Part shown: positions 23,045 to 38,000 of the stretch, one piece after another
Numbering within the stretch: the stretch's first letter is position 1
Layout of the letters: the number at the start of each line of letters is the position of its first letter
From: Lutjanus erythropterus
Taxonomy: Eukaryota; Chordata; Actinopteri; Lutjaniformes; Lutjanidae
Assembly (NCBI GenBank): GCA_020091685.1
Contig: CM034605.1
Location: 7,425,019-7,489,018 of the forward strand
Length of the DNA stretch: 64,000 nt
Direction of reading: 5' to 3'
Translations under genes and position numbers: made by a program
The notes under the pieces: generated by a model
Databases searched by the model: none
What the model saw: the letters and a program-made list of their open reading frames with translations, nothing else
What the model was told of the DNA's origin: nothing

Positions 23045-26000
23045 GTGAGTTTGGCCAGGACAGGTTTTGGGGATTATATTGATTTGCTCTTGTACTCAGC
23101 AGTTTGTAAAGACTCCTTTATCATTTACAGGGTTCATACAGGGATCTTATCCTCATGGTATGTAAAATAATAGGTTGCATACATGTGTTGTTCATAGTCA
23201 CCCCATAAGTTAGTTTAAAGGGGAAGTTCGGATTATGTGAAGTGGGGTTGAATGAGGTACTTACAATGGTCAGTGTATTACCTACAGTTGATGCAGGTCG
23301 GCATGCCCACAGTTTGGAGAATTCGAGAAGGGCCCCAGCAAAAAAGCTAAGCAATGAACTGCTGTGAGTGGGGTCAGCAACAAAAAGCATTTTAGCCACC
23401 TAAAAAAGGCCCACCTAAAAACAACTAGTTTAAGTGCACTCTATATTTAGAATATTTTCACCCCTTTACTTTGCCATCAGACCTCCTTTTCAACAACAAC
23501 AATATATAAGCCAAATATATTTGGTTGGTAATTCTCTAAACCAACCAGTGGTAGTGGTAGTGGTTTGGAAAGCAAGATGTTTGGCTTATATAAAGGGTTT
23601 CCCATCAGAAAAGGCTGTCTGTTGGCAAAGTAAAGCAATGAAAATATTCTAAATATAGCATACACTTAAACTGGTATTTTTTGTTTGTTTCAGGTGGACC
23701 TTTTTCAGTGGCTAAAATATGTTTTGTTGCTGTCCCTGTCCTCTGCTTCTCCAAAGTAGGCATGCTGACTGCCATCTACTGTAGCTAATACACTGAGTAT
23801 TGACAAGTACCTCATACAATCTCACTTCAAAAAATTCAAACAAACTCTTTAAATACTCAGTAGATAAATGCATCACCCTATTTTTTTTGGTCTTCTGTAG
23901 TGTAGTTAGTACTAGCTTTAGAGCTACAGCTTAGTAGTCAGGAGAGAGCATCAGTAGCAGCCACGCGCAGACAGTTTCCTGTCTGGCAAGCTTTATTTGA
24001 TCGTGAGCCACAGCGGTGGTCCTGGCATGGCCAGGAACCAACCACCGTCCTCTGGTCCTCCTTAGCACCACAACACCAGCTGTCTGAGGACAGGGCACAG
24101 TGGGGCGGCACAAAATGAAATTTGTAAGGCAGCCAGCGCTGGGTCTTGGTTGTTTTTGTGAGGATGGAACAAGGATGAGAGCTACTTCCTATTACAATGC
24201 AAGATATGGATGATCCTGCTAGGAAGAGAAGTTCGGGGCTGATGTGCAGATGTCATGACGACTACATCTTGGTGCGTACATGGGTAACATTATTGCATGC
24301 TGATTGTGATTTAGTTGTTGAAAATACAGTGCTTGTTACATGGTTTTAGCCCTTTTGTCTGCAGTCATACGCACATGTAGGCTGTGAGGGTGTTGATTGA
24401 ACCGAATGGCATTTAGAGTTTTTAGGCCAAGAATTACGTTTTATTTATTTAAGGTAGAATATGTGGGATGTGTCAGTTGCTGTTTGTGAACACACCAGAC
24501 AGATAGCTGACTGTGCCAGGACGTCCCATGCTAGTGTTCTGGGTTGGTAAAGCGTCCCAAACACAGCAAAATAATGAGAAAATAAGAAGGTGCGAGTGGA
24601 GTCTAAGCGGATGCAAGCACCGCCTCACTGTTGGTTGGTGATGGGTGATGATTGAAAGGGATTATTTTTGTTATTAGTCTATTCATCATTTTGGGGGAAA
24701 ATCTTGCATAGTATGCCTTTTGGACGGTTTCAACTGATGGCTGATGAAAGTGCGTAGTAATTTGGAATGGAGCCGCGTCATATTATGAAATACTAGCACC
24801 TGAGATACAGAGCAGACAGCTGATACATTTTTCCAGTAGTAAAATGATACTTGTTCCATACAGGCGTGGGTCAGAGGAGAAGTTAGAAATAACCACAGCT
24901 TGCCTGCGCATGATTTTAAGAACCATGTGATTTCGTCCTGCAAACACTACATTCTTAATAGCTTTAATTTGACATAAAACATTAGCTGGAATTGGGCCTG
25001 AACTCATGTCCCTTTCTGTCTTTGAGGCTTGAAAGCAATTGTTTCTGCATTAATTCGTTTAGCTTTGCCTTGTAAAAGTTTTAAGAACGCTGTTTGGGCA
25101 CTGCCAAGAGAATAGCTGTAAGCCTTTGAGAGGCTCTGTTAGAGTGAAACTAAATCCTAGCTGAAGATTTAACCCCACCCCTCCTCTAATGTTAATGAAT
25201 GACTTATGGTTGTTCTGGCTGTTGTGTGGTGCAGATTTTCTGGGCTCCCCTGGCTGTCCTTAGAGAGTAAATCTGCTAATAGGGATTGGTGTTCAGTCAG
25301 TTGGGTCTGACAACAAACCAAAGGACAAAACAGAATAATAATTGCATTTAGTTGGCCTTTTCTTCTCTGCAAGAGCAAGAATTTGTGAGCTTCTCCTTGT
25401 GCTTAAAGAGCCGACAATGCTAAGTGAAATATATGAGATGCTTTGCCTTGACACTGTCACTTGATCCTGTAGTGACAAATACGTAGTAGACTGACAGTAT
25501 TCATTTTAAGTGTTACGCAGCTTTCACTTTACATTAGTAATGTCTGCCTGTAAATCTCCTGCTTGCCATAATGCCATGCTAATCTATCATGTGTTGTTGC
25601 TTGACTGATTTAGGGGGCTGGCTAGCACCCACAGATTTACTTCAGTCTTTGTTATCTTGAAATAAAGCTGATAGGTGGCTGTTTCTCCCTGCAGAAATCC
25701 TCAAGAATCTTTTAAATGAGGTTTGGTTACTCAAAGAACGTAAAATGTGTTGCCAGCACCAGGTATTGGTGATAAATTGTGACAAGGAGGGCTTTGTTTT
25801 TGGAGACAAATGCAAAGAGGACATTTTCATAGAGGCTTGACATCCTGGTAATTTAATTGGGGATATTTCAAGTCAAGTCAGTTTTATCTACTGTATATAG
25901 CGCCATATCATAACAGAACTTATCTCAGGGCACATACAGTGCAGGTCTGGACTGTACTCTTTATATTACTTACAGAGACCCAAAAACAAGCACTAAAACA

Positions 26001-29000
26001 TCATGGTAGGCAAAACCTTATTTATAACAGGCAGAAACCTCGAGCAGAACCAGACTCTATTGACAACTGAGATTCTTGTTCTTAAGCTGCATTCCCACTG
26101 CATATCACGGCTTGGTTTACTCGACTCACTGTTGTTTTTTTTGTTTTGTTTTTTTCCATTATTGTTAGTACCTGGTACTTTTTTGGTATCAACTCAGTTA
26201 AGGTTCCAAGAACTGAGCTGATGAAAAGATGACATGAAAACTCTGCAGACCACTGAGTTGTTGCATGACATGGTATGTCCTGCTACAATCAATAGTGACT
26301 GCAATTTTTTATTGACTTAAAAATGGCAGCCTGCAAAACCACACCGTGGTCAATTGACAAAATGCATATGCATCAAGAACACCATCCCCTCATCTTTTGT
26401 TTTTTGAGTAGTGTAGCTCTTTTTTGTGCATAGTAAGTAAGGTTGTTAAAAGTATCAAGCATTGATGTATTGAGCAGTGTGAAGTTTTCAAACTGGCAGT
26501 AAATGTACAGTGTAGGTTAGTTTGTCAGTGAATAAAGGCTGCAGCTTCTCAAGACCAAAGCACCCATGTGTGTCATGTTTCCCAACTGCTGGAATATCAT
26601 TACTAGGGTAAGGCAGTACTATCTGCAGTGAAACCAAGCAGAAGTAGTAAAATCAAGTAGAGAAGAGTCGAGGCGAGCCATACCATGTAGTGGAAATGCG
26701 GCTTTAGTGACTTTCAAGGCCTGCAACCAGTTCATGGATGAGTCACTGAGATGCTTCTTCACAGTGCCTCTTTTCAGGGGGTCAACCGAAATCAGGAGCA
26801 CCTCCAGCTCTGGTTCCCCTCCACCTGGACTCCAGCGCTCTGTTGTGGGTTTAAAGGTCACACCACAACCCTGATGCCAAAGGCCAGGAACCTGCTCGTA
26901 ATGAAAAGCAGCTGGAAGACTAAAGGGAGAGGGCGGATACATTTGGGCTAAAGGAAACTAGCTAAAAAAGACCCACCCTGTGCTTAGTGCACTTTTCCTA
27001 TGTCTGTATTTTACAAATAGTGTGTGTTTCATAGTGGCAGGTGGACGTAATGGTCACACAAAGGCTTTCCTCAAGTGAACGCTGAGGGTTCAAAGAGTTC
27101 GTTGCTGCCCTGTAGCTGAACATGAGCTCTGAACTCTGAGCTACCCATTCAGGAATCAAATAGTTATTCTGTATATATGCAAAGACTCTGTATGTGCTTT
27201 TGAGCTCTATTCCAGCCTTTTGGCAAATTTGAATTGTTTGCTTAACATCAACAATAGTAATAGCATTAATAAGGATGAAGAAGACATGGATGAAGCTGAG
27301 TGAGACAAAAGACGGAAGATAAGCTCGACATGATGGCACATACTGTGTGTCTGCATGTCGAGAGCACTCCACTCTGTTGCCAGGGGCAGAATCAATGCTG
27401 CAATCTAGTCAAGTGTAGGTATGCTGTCATTAGGCTTGAAAGAGTGCAATTCCATCAAGTGTTCATTTGGGGAACTGGGAAGCCACAGCAGACCTCAAAT
27501 GACGTGAAATTGTCTGAGCCTGGGGGGTTCCAACCTCCCAGGTGCCATCACAGGAATTTTGTCCCACTTTCTCAGCCTAGCGAAAGATTTTAGAGACTGT
27601 AATGCAGACTTTGAAGTGGTTTGACGAGATTTTTCTAAAGTTTCTACTCCAGTTTTGCAATGCCTTGGGCTAATTAAAAGGAGCACAGTTTGATTTTTGT
27701 CTCAGGGTAAGCTTTGCTGCACAAATCCGGGGGCGAACATGTGTTTTTGCCTAAATGTAGCTGAGGTAGGTCGTGCTGTCAAGCCTCTTATGCTCCTCTT
27801 GCCTTTTCTCCAATCAGGAAACCAGGTACAAGGACCTGAGCGACGCCTTCGACAGCGGGGTTGATGGCCTCACTGCAGACACCAGCTCCCCTTCCCAGGT
27901 CTCCAGCCTCCTCTGGTTCCCAGGAGCCTCCAGGGCCCAGTCGTCAGGCGCCATCCACCAAACGACCAGTGACGCTGTCCGCCAGAACATCTACGAGAAC
28001 TTCATGCGGGAGCTGGAGACGGGCACTGGACAGGGAGGAGGTGGCGAAAGGAGAGACCCATCCACGGGCACCGAGGAGGGGGAGAGCAGCAGCGAATCGG
28101 CTGAGGGCTCCCTGGAACAGCTGGATCTGCTGTTTGAAAAGGAACAGGGGGTGGTCAGACGGGCCGGCTGGCTTTCTTTCAAGCCTCTTGTCACGCTGCA
28201 TAAGGACAGGAAGCTGGAGCTGGTGACACGCCGCAAGTGGAAGCAGTACTGGGTGACCCTGAAAGGTGAGGGGAACAATTATACACCTTGAAGTAGAGAC
28301 AAAAAGGTGCTGACTTGTGGTTTTAAAATAATTCAAAGTTAAGTAGATTATCCAAATTTGAGTTTTGTAATTCAGTTTTGAGGAGCTGGCAGGTTCCTCT
28401 TTGTTCTCATGATTTTCCTCCTCACACCATCCTTCACGTCGTGCCCTTGACCATGGGATCACGCTTGACATTGACAGATTGTGCTTCCCTCCTACTTGAA
28501 AAGCTTACAGGCGATTTTTGCTTTGCCTTCTGGCAAAATCGATAAAATTCAGACCACCAAACACCTGTACGTGTGTGCACACATACTGCCTTTATAACAC
28601 TGCTTTTATGTATTTATTGAAGAATACCTCTTAGAAGTTCCAAAAAAATAAAAGGTGTAGTTATGTAAGGACTGTGTTATCATTTTTATGATTCCAAGTT
28701 GCCTTTTGGGAGTATGTGAAAATTCTATTTATCCCAGTCCTGCAGAACTTAATTTCTTACATGTCTTTACAAGGACGTTTTGTCTCGAAAACATTATGTG
28801 ACAACTCAAAACTCCAAACTTTTACAGTCTAGAGAAACTTGGCTTGATCAAGGGTGCAGATCTCATTATTATTATGTGAGCTTTTACTACAAGAGAGGTA
28901 GTAAAAAGGATTGATTTTATCTCCACTTCTTATGTTACTTTATGCTGTTTACAAGATTCACTATTAGAAGGCAGGTCAGCTCAGTTTATACAAATTAGTC

Positions 29001-32000
29001 ACGTATACCCTCTTTAAAGTGGGCAGACTGTTAAAGCAGACTCCATTCTAAAAGCAGGTGTGTTATGGTAGAAACATTTTTTTCACATTAAAAACTTCAG
29101 GTATACAATCGCTAAGACTCTTCTCTGATTCACTTTGATCTACAGGAACAATCTGTAGAGTGTCTGCCACAGATGTACTCTACACGTGTTGACTGGCTCA
29201 GCACTATAGCGCTTGTTTTTATCTGGTGAAAATAACATGCAGTTCATACCCCTTAGCAGGATGGATAGGGTGTACATAAACAAAAGCTTGAAAAGCTGTG
29301 AATTATTTCAAAAGTTGAATCTGCACAACGTCATGCTTTTTAGACGTTGGGATGACACGTCCCCGACATCTCCTCATGGATCTGCTCCCAAGTTGATGTT
29401 GTGCGTTTGCTTATTTTCTGCATGATTGTGTCCATCTTTCTGATTTTGTGTATTTCTACTCCCTCTTCTCCAGGATGTACTTTGCTCTTCTACGAGACTT
29501 ATGGTAAAGGCTCTCCAGAGCAGGATCTGTCACCTCGCTATGCTCTATTGGCCGAGGACAGCATCGTCCAGGCCGTTCCCGAGCACCCCAAAAAGGAGAA
29601 TGTTTTCTGCCTCAGCAACTCGTATGGAGACGTTTACCTCTTCCAGGTGAAGCACGGCAGTTGCTCCTTACAGAATATCCATCTGAAATTTGTTGGGATG
29701 TGTAGTGCTTTATGCAGTTTGGCATAAAGCATTTTTTCCACGTAACTTTTCCTGCTCTACTATCTCAAATTGTGCAAATTTACATTCTAGCAGAAATAAC
29801 ACAAACCGCCTTCTTCCAAGTTTGCTTGTGTGACTGTTTTAGCCTTTTGAACACATTTCCACACACATTTTCCTCAATCTCATGCAAAACACTGCACCAC
29901 CCAGTACACAAAGAATGAGAGCTGCTGTTTTTGCAAAGAATGATTTTGACTCTGCAGTGTACAGTTTGAGTACATGGTTATAGTTGAATTAGCTTCCCTT
30001 CCCTCAAGTGTAGCATATGAAATGACCAATCCTGCCATGTGAGGAACTTTCAAGCAATGTGGTCAAACTTTACAGCTATGGGGTCTGAGAGCACATCCTT
30101 TTTGCCCATTGTGCTTACTGACCTACATATCACTACCAAATTCAGGCCCGTCCACAGCTCTTTCCGTGCAGCGTCCTCCACTTAAAGATTACAAGCTTTC
30201 CAGACTGCAGTATGTCGCGGTGTCCAGACCTACATCTAATAAAATAGTGCTGTGTGGAGCTGACATGGCCCCAGAGGCAAGCAGAGAGAAAATCAGCTCT
30301 GGAACATGCAGACAGCGTGGGCTTTTGTTTCTACTAACATGGCCCGTTGAGGATGAGTCATTTTCAGTCTAAAGGAGGTTTGACTGATTTCTCATGCTGC
30401 TTCGGAACGAACAACCTCATAAAGACGGTGTTATAATCATGAAACGGCTCATTAACAGAGAAAATTTATGTTTGATTTCAGTGTATACCCTGTGCTTTCT
30501 CACAGAGCTGCCATTAATCAAGTTTTCTTTTATTGATCCTGCGAAGTCCTCTTGCCACCCAATGATCTTATTGTGATATATGATAGAATAACACAATAGT
30601 AGTACAGATTTATCAGTTGTGTCCTCTCTGAATCCAGCTTGTAACAGGAAATACTGGCCTGGCTGCTTCATCAAGTCGAACTCCCCTCCTGTCCCTTTTT
30701 GCCCTTCCAGGCCAGCAACCAGACCGACTTGGAAAACTGGGTGACAGCCATCCATTCAGCCAGCGCCTCGCTGCTGGCCAAGCGCCAGGGGAAGGAGGAT
30801 ACAGTGCGCCTGCTGCGGAGCCAGGTCCGTGGCCTGCTGCAGAAGATCGACATGGACGGAAAGATGAAGAAGATGGCCGAGCTGCAGCTGACGGTGGTCA
30901 GCGACCCCAAGAACCGCAAGGCCATCGAGAACCAGGTGAGGTGGTGATAATGATACTGAAAGTGAAACTCTAATGGAATTGGCTGGGATTAATACAAGCA
31001 TCACTAGCTACGTTTATATAGACAACATTTCTTCAATCCAATTCCAACTTAATGGTTTACGTGGACAGTAAATAAAGTTACCAGATAAATGTATGGGTTT
31101 ACATGTCCAGTGCTTCCTTAGATTTTTTAGACAAAGGTGGCAAAGGCTGGAGAATGTGTGCAGCATGCATGGCACAGTTTGCACACAGCTTTATAAAAAA
31201 TAAAAAATAAAATCCAAACAAAAAGAGATGTGTCCTATTTGTCCAGTGTAGTAATACAGTTCAATAAGGCCACATGACATGGAGGCTATTGGAAAAAAAA
31301 CTGCAATTATTTTCTATTCATTAATTCATTAATTCATTCATTTATACTTGCATAAAAAATGAATTACATGTTAGCAATAAAAATAAGGGTGCAATTTTTA
31401 ATCATAATTTTCACCACATCATTATAAAGATACTGAAAGTAACATTGGTTTTGTCATTCAAATGGTCACTTACTGACCGTCTCTTAGTAAACTGACAGAA
31501 ATTTATGCAGCAGTTGTTGCATTTGATCAGGTGCAGTCAGGACAGAAATTGGGCAATATTAACATGTTTAAATCCTTTAAGGTTTCTAACAGGAAAGTTC
31601 TAGTTCTGTTTTGCCACTGATATATTTCTGTCCCTCTTTGAAATGGTGTTTGTTACACATCACCTACCTCCAATTGGGGCAGACATGCAGAAAGAATATA
31701 TTTATTCCAAACATAAAGAAATGATCAGAATAGGTGTTGACTTGGTTCATTTTCAATTAAATTGATTATTACATGTTTACACCGGCTGGACTGGATCAGT
31801 CTCCTCCAATTGAATTGTTTACATGAGGCACTTTTATTCTGATTGGGCTGTTATTCTGATTATTTGTGAAATATTAGGGTCCATTTAAAAGCAGCTGCTG
31901 AAAATATCGGATGCCTCCATCATATTTTACCCCGCATTATGTCATTTCATGCCCTCGGGACAAATTTCACAGAGAATCTGGTGGATTACGTTACAGCATT

Positions 32001-35000
32001 GATAGATCAGGGGGTGTAACGTTTGCTCTTTTCATGCTGAATTATGATCTTTAGACTCCTCTGTGTGTCGTTATTTCACGTGATACCACATGATGTGCCC
32101 TACTTAATTTTCCTGTTTTTGTGACTGTGGTGACAAGCTCGTGCTTTATTTTTGTCTGTGGGTGGGTGAAGTGGCCTAAATGCATCAGTCCCCAAACGCA
32201 TCGCGAGGGGCCCAGGGGAGCAGCGTGCTCCCCGAGCATCAGATTGGGATTCCAGATGTTTCCTGGTAATGGGCTCTCAACATGCATTATCCTCTCCCTC
32301 CTCCTCCTCACAGCCTGAGGGGAGAATCCAAAGCACCCAGCGCTGTGCTGTAGCCCACATACAGCAGATTACTGATGGGTATAAAAAGCTCATAACCTAT
32401 AGCTGAGCAAGAGCCCAGATATCTTTACAAGGAATAGGTGGTTTTTGTGGAATGTGGGAAAATCCAGCTACAGTTTGTTTTTGTTTTTTTTTTTACCTGC
32501 AACTCAGGTGGCCAGTGCCTCTTAAAGCTAATTTATATTTCCTGATTCTGTGTAGCCAGGAGGGTTCACATGTTGTCAGCTGCTCAAGTGTACACTGATT
32601 TCTTATACATCGGAAAAGCAATTTCCTCTTGTCTTGACAATAATGAAGATAAAAACAAAGACATGGAAGGTGGTTAACCAAAGCACATTTCTAAGTTCCA
32701 TTAAATCCTAAATTTGGAGCTTGAGATATTTCACTTTCTCATCAAAGCATTGTTATGTAAGTATATTATGTTCAGTTACCACAAATTCTAGATTTAAGCA
32801 CAGAGTATAGTCACAGACTGCAAGCCAGATGAGGTGAAGCATTTTCTCCTGTTATATTAACCAGCGTACCATGATGAGGTAACAGTAACATGACACATTT
32901 CCAGGCGTTTTGCCATACTTGTTTCTTACCTATGGCCATACGCTGCAGTGTGGCGCTAGATGTTGCCAGTCTCAACCGACAAATTGAACCTTCATCACTT
33001 ATGGAAATGGAATCTTGCATAAAGCAGTTATCAACAAGGATGAAAATAAGTTAATTTGTTAGAAGCGAGCTTTCCAACTAAAGGAAAAAAGCTTTTAAGT
33101 AGATCACAGAGTTAACGTTACAAAAAACAATCCTCTAACATGGCCTCTGACAAAACCATTGGAGGCTTAACTTTTACCTGAACTGTTGGAATGTCTGATG
33201 GTAGCCATATGCAGCCAAAAGTTGAGCGACTTCTTGGTAGACCTTCTTGTTTGGAGTCATTTGATTTATCCTCACGTTGGGTCCTCTCATCGGTAACCAA
33301 ACAGTGGAATGTCTACACATCGCCATTTGCCATGTTCCCAAATCCAGGTCAAGTGAATAGACAAAATTATGGTCGCTCTTTCTGGTAGCCTAGCTGTTTA
33401 AAAATACCATATTGCACATCCCATAGCGCAATCGTGACAATTCTCTCCGACCAATTAGTGGTCTGCAGTGTTTTTCACGTTTTAGTGTCGGCTCAGCTCA
33501 CTTGGAACCTTGCCCAAAAAAGTACCCGGTAATATCTCCAGTGGAAACTTTAAAAAAAGTGACTTGATCTGAGCTGCACCATAGACTGGAAATGTCTGTT
33601 TTGGATAGACTGTTGTTTGTCTTTAGTTAAAGTGCCCTTAGAAGAAATTTGAGTATGTTATTATGAAGAACTAGTGATAGTTCGCTGGACAGCTCACTGC
33701 AGTAATGACCAATGGAGATGTCACTGCCTGACTGTGAGACTGACTGACTGTGTGCTCGTATCTGTTTCCAATTAGCCAGTATGCCACCTCAGAGGAGACA
33801 AAGAGACAGCCGGGGTTGGAGTCAATGATAGGGTCAGAGGGGTATGGGACAGGACTCTGATACAGGCGCCCAGAGGCTGATGATAGATTTAAGGTTTCGG
33901 TGGGGTTGTCTCGCACCAACAGGGCACTACTTTGAAGTATCCCACCCCCACCCATGTCTACTGAAATCAGTGCCAGGAGACCTCTTTTGAAGACCGACTT
34001 TCACACACAGAAGCGCACGTACACACAAACACACACAGTGTGATCAAGTTGCATTGAAAGACTTATTATGCATTAGGGCTTTTACAGAGAGCCGGGGGCA
34101 GATGTTAAAGAGGGCAAATAAGAAAAGATGAGAATCTGTTCAAAGAAAGGCTTAATGGCTCTGAAATGGATGGAAATAAGTTGTGCACGCAGGCCAGATG
34201 GGTCCAAACATGCCTCGCTTTTCACCGATACTGCTTGATTGTGTCACGGCACTGATTCAGGCCTGCTAGACGCATGAAGCAACAGACTGCATATAGGCCC
34301 TTTATTAAAAAATCCTGTTCATCAGGCTGTACCCCAGCATGAATCATCAAATCGAATTTTATGCACAGGACTATTTTAGAACATCCCTGAATGAAGACGA
34401 CTGTTGACAAACAGATCCAGATGGCGTATAAATCAGAAGCATGCTCGGATCTTGTGTGACAGTTATACATAGATGTGAGTTTTTCCAAAGCAGCAACCCT
34501 AAATTTGTCTTTGCTTTTGAGGAAGGAGCTTATCTGATTTACTCAGTAATACCTCCCTCCCCATCTAAAGTCATCTTCAAACTACTCAGGGGAATTAATT
34601 CACAGTTCCTCCAGAACACTGTGTTATATATAATGACCCAGGAAAAGCAGGTTAAGAAATGTGCTTTGCTTTACTTACTGACTATCAGAGGATTTATGTA
34701 CGAGGTCTTTGAGTTCAGGTTCAGCAGAGTAATGAACGGCAAGTATTAGACCTGACGGGAACATCTTTAGATAAGTGAAAATGGCACAAAAGGGGGTAGT
34801 TTCCTGTAATCTCTCTGTAGTCCATAGCAATGGCTGGTAATTAGCTGGTAATTAAAGAACTTAGTAAAATCAGACTTTGTAACTTTTACTGACCTGTGGC
34901 AACTATGACCACAAGTGACAATTACAGAATAATACTAAATGCTAAAACATAGTTTCACAAGTGGAGAGCAGCAATCAAGTTTCAGTAATTCAGTCATTCA

Positions 35001-38000
35001 ATAATGTCTGTCATACAGCAGCATCTCAGTTGTTGACTTCTATAAATAGAACTTTTTTGTCATATTTACTTGACTTGCAAACAGGTGTCTTTGGCTCCAG
35101 GTGCGCCTAATGGCATTTACAAAAATCAACAGTGCCTGAACAAAAACAATCAATCAGAGTCAGCTTCGGTATTTGATGATTGCTTGGATAGTTGATTTAT
35201 GAGTCTCATTTCTGGGTAGTCACATACCGATGTTTTGGGTGTGAAGGTGGCTCTGATTGGCTGTTTTTCATTCAAACCAAGAGGATTCTTGCAAATGCCA
35301 TTAGGAGCCTTAGAGGAATCTGTCTCATGTACTACTGTCAGGATATATTGACAGTGTCAGCAAATATGACAAAAAGTTACTCTTATTGAAGTTATCAGCT
35401 ATAACTTTAAGTGTTTGCATGGAACACTTGGGCAAATGTTCTATCAATGGATAGAGCTCTCAGAAACATTTGGGTTTGTGGTAATCAGTATATTTCAAAA
35501 TCTGCCCATGCTAGCTTTCCAAAGTTCAAATTTGAAATGTGAATCATTTGTCATTCTTGCTTTGAGAATGTCTAATGCCTTGCTCTAGCATTTGATCATT
35601 TTTCCAATTATTTAAATAACTGACATGCTAAATGCAAGGTCATTGTTAACCAAAGCATGTGGATTCCTAGCGGTTGTCCTCATTCTCCATCAGGAATGGG
35701 AATAATGGCTGAATGTCACTGACTCAAGGCTTGTTTACCAAGGCCACCTGCACATACATGGGTATTTTCATGGGTTTATTGGCACATTACACAGCAGCCC
35801 TGTATGCTCCCATGGTGATTTCTGTGCAAGTTCTTTGTTTAAGATGTTCGAAAAGTCAGAGGTTCATAAAACATCACCCTCTGTCCCCCCACAGCTTGTT
35901 CCTAATTCTAAAGAATGCCATCAATGTGAACAAGAGCTAATTGGACAACGCCATAGGGTGCGTTATTGTAAATGAACTCTCTGTGCAGACGAGAGCTATT
36001 AAAGTCAGTAGTTATGGAGGGTTGTTTAACTTGAGTGTTCTCATTAAAAGCGGTCTCCAGCCAACAAAATAAGCACTTTCTCATAGCTTACACAGTGCAA
36101 ACGGGGATAGAGGGAATGCAACTGTAAAAGTGTATGTGTAGGGTGGAGGTTTAACGGGTGGTCTGTGCAACATCACCACTCTCTCTAGACTTACATAAAA
36201 AATGGGCTTTAGGATTTACTGAGCTCAAACTCACTCCTCTGCTCGATATGCAGTCCCCCCTCACTATCAGACCCCCACCAATTTGTGCCCTCACCCTCCA
36301 CCAACATCTGCAAGCAATTGCAGCTTGATGGAAAGCACTACGCTGACCCTGGATCTCCCTCGCTGACTCTCCCTTTTGTCAGCCTCCCCTCCTTCTCCAC
36401 TCTCCAGCCCCCCTCCCTTACGTCTCCCCAACTCTCTTTTTGCCAGCTACCACTCAAAAACGGTCACAAAATTCACATTCACAGCTTCTACCAAACCTAC
36501 TGAATATTAACCATCGTCCTTTTCCTTCAGATCCAGCAGTGGGAGCAGAACCTGGAGAAGTTTAACATGGATCTGTTCAGGATGCGCTGCTACCTGGCCA
36601 GTCTACAGGGTGGAGAACTGCCTAACCCAAAGAGCCTGCTGGCAATTGCCAGCCGGCCCACCAAAACCACACTGGGACGCCTGGGCATCTTCTCTGTCTC
36701 GTCCTTCCACGCACTGGTAAGGAAGCCCAGGACAGTGTCAAGAAGGGATAGAAAAATGACTGATGAATGTATGCAGAATAAAGAATCAGAGGACCAGCAG
36801 TGTGTCCTGTCCTAGATGCTTTTTAACATTCCTTTCTGTATGTGATACTTCACTTTTGATTTACTTGATGTGTAACAGTAACCTTGAAAGTCTTTTAATC
36901 ATTTGAGACCAAAAAGCATCCTGCAAGCACTCCCTTTGTGCATTACTGGAGGAAAATAAACCTAATTAAGATGGTCTGATTAGATGTAATGTTTTGTGTA
37001 GCTAAATGATTACAGTCCTGATAGTGTGTATCTGTTCAGATCTGCTCCAGAGATGAGGCCACACTCAGGAGGCGCTCACTGTCCCTGACTTACAGACAGC
37101 GCAAGAGAGGCCTTTTCTCTTCGCTCAAAGGCCTTGACAACCTTACAAAGAGGGGCCGGGACAAGAGGCCCTCTGCATCACAGGTACTACCAAACATGAA
37201 GAGACACAGATCTTTTGAGATATTTAAAGTCAAGATGAAATGAAAAAATGTCTGTTTAGCCATTTTTTTATCACATCCCTAGTCATATTTTCCACCTATT
37301 TAACAATACGTGCAAAAAAAAAATCTTTGTAATGGTGTCCACACAGGCAGAGTTTCTGTTGCATTTTTTTTCCTTTCATTCAGAGAGGGAGGGAGAGAGA
37401 AAGAGATAGAGAAAGAGTGCACTGGGAAAACACTGCCCTGCAACCAATTTTTCATGTCTCTGACATATTCTACATATATAGACATTAAAACTGTAGTGAG
37501 TGTCATGTTGCTGGTGTAAAGTTGATATGTTGATATATGACTGTCAACAGATCATTTTCACTGTGTGTTTTTGCAGACAACCACGTGCGTTTCTTGAAAA
37601 AATAGGGGAGACCCCAAATCGCTAGATGAAGCATAGCTGTAGCCACGTTTGATGAGCATGAGCCGTGCTGCTCACATGGGCTGTGTGGCTGCTCTAACCT
37701 GTTAATATGTGCACTGAAACAAAATCCAACATGCCGCACACGCACTGCTCATGCAGCCAGTGATGCCTGGCCATCATATCAAAATTCCATCATGTTTTTT
37801 TTCCCTGTAAAACAAAATATGATGTGTGCTAACATCAGCTTGTACCAACCAATTTCATTTCAATTTCAACCAGTAACATCATGACACACCCACTTCAGTG
37901 TTCAAATTAAATTCCTTCCAAAATGTTATCAGTAGCAATTCTTCTTGTGCAAAGTTAGCAAAGTTGTCCTTAAATAGTGTTCTTTCCAGTGTTTAAAGCA

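Larger units (their letters stand above)
23045..27817 (+). other. Intron 1 of the coding region (4773 bp)
   Basis: Contains a full fold-back MITE (23214-23853), a degenerate dispersed repeat (24550-24725), a 'tatagcgcc' dispersed repeat (25862-26090) and a Harbinger-like MITE (26095-26703). The remainder has no recognised feature. Confidence 0.8.
30936..36530 (+). other. Intron 4 (5595 bp)
   Basis: Holds a degenerate repeat at about 31010-31875, a reverse Harbinger-like fragment (33425-33552) and a fold-back element (35022-35405). The sequence just before 36530 is a long C/T-rich stretch typical of an acceptor region. Nothing else is recognised. Confidence 0.75.

Noticed and set aside
27944..28471. 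175-codon antisense open frame opposite exon 2
   Set aside because: Shadow of the PH-encoding exon, running on into intron. No independent motif.
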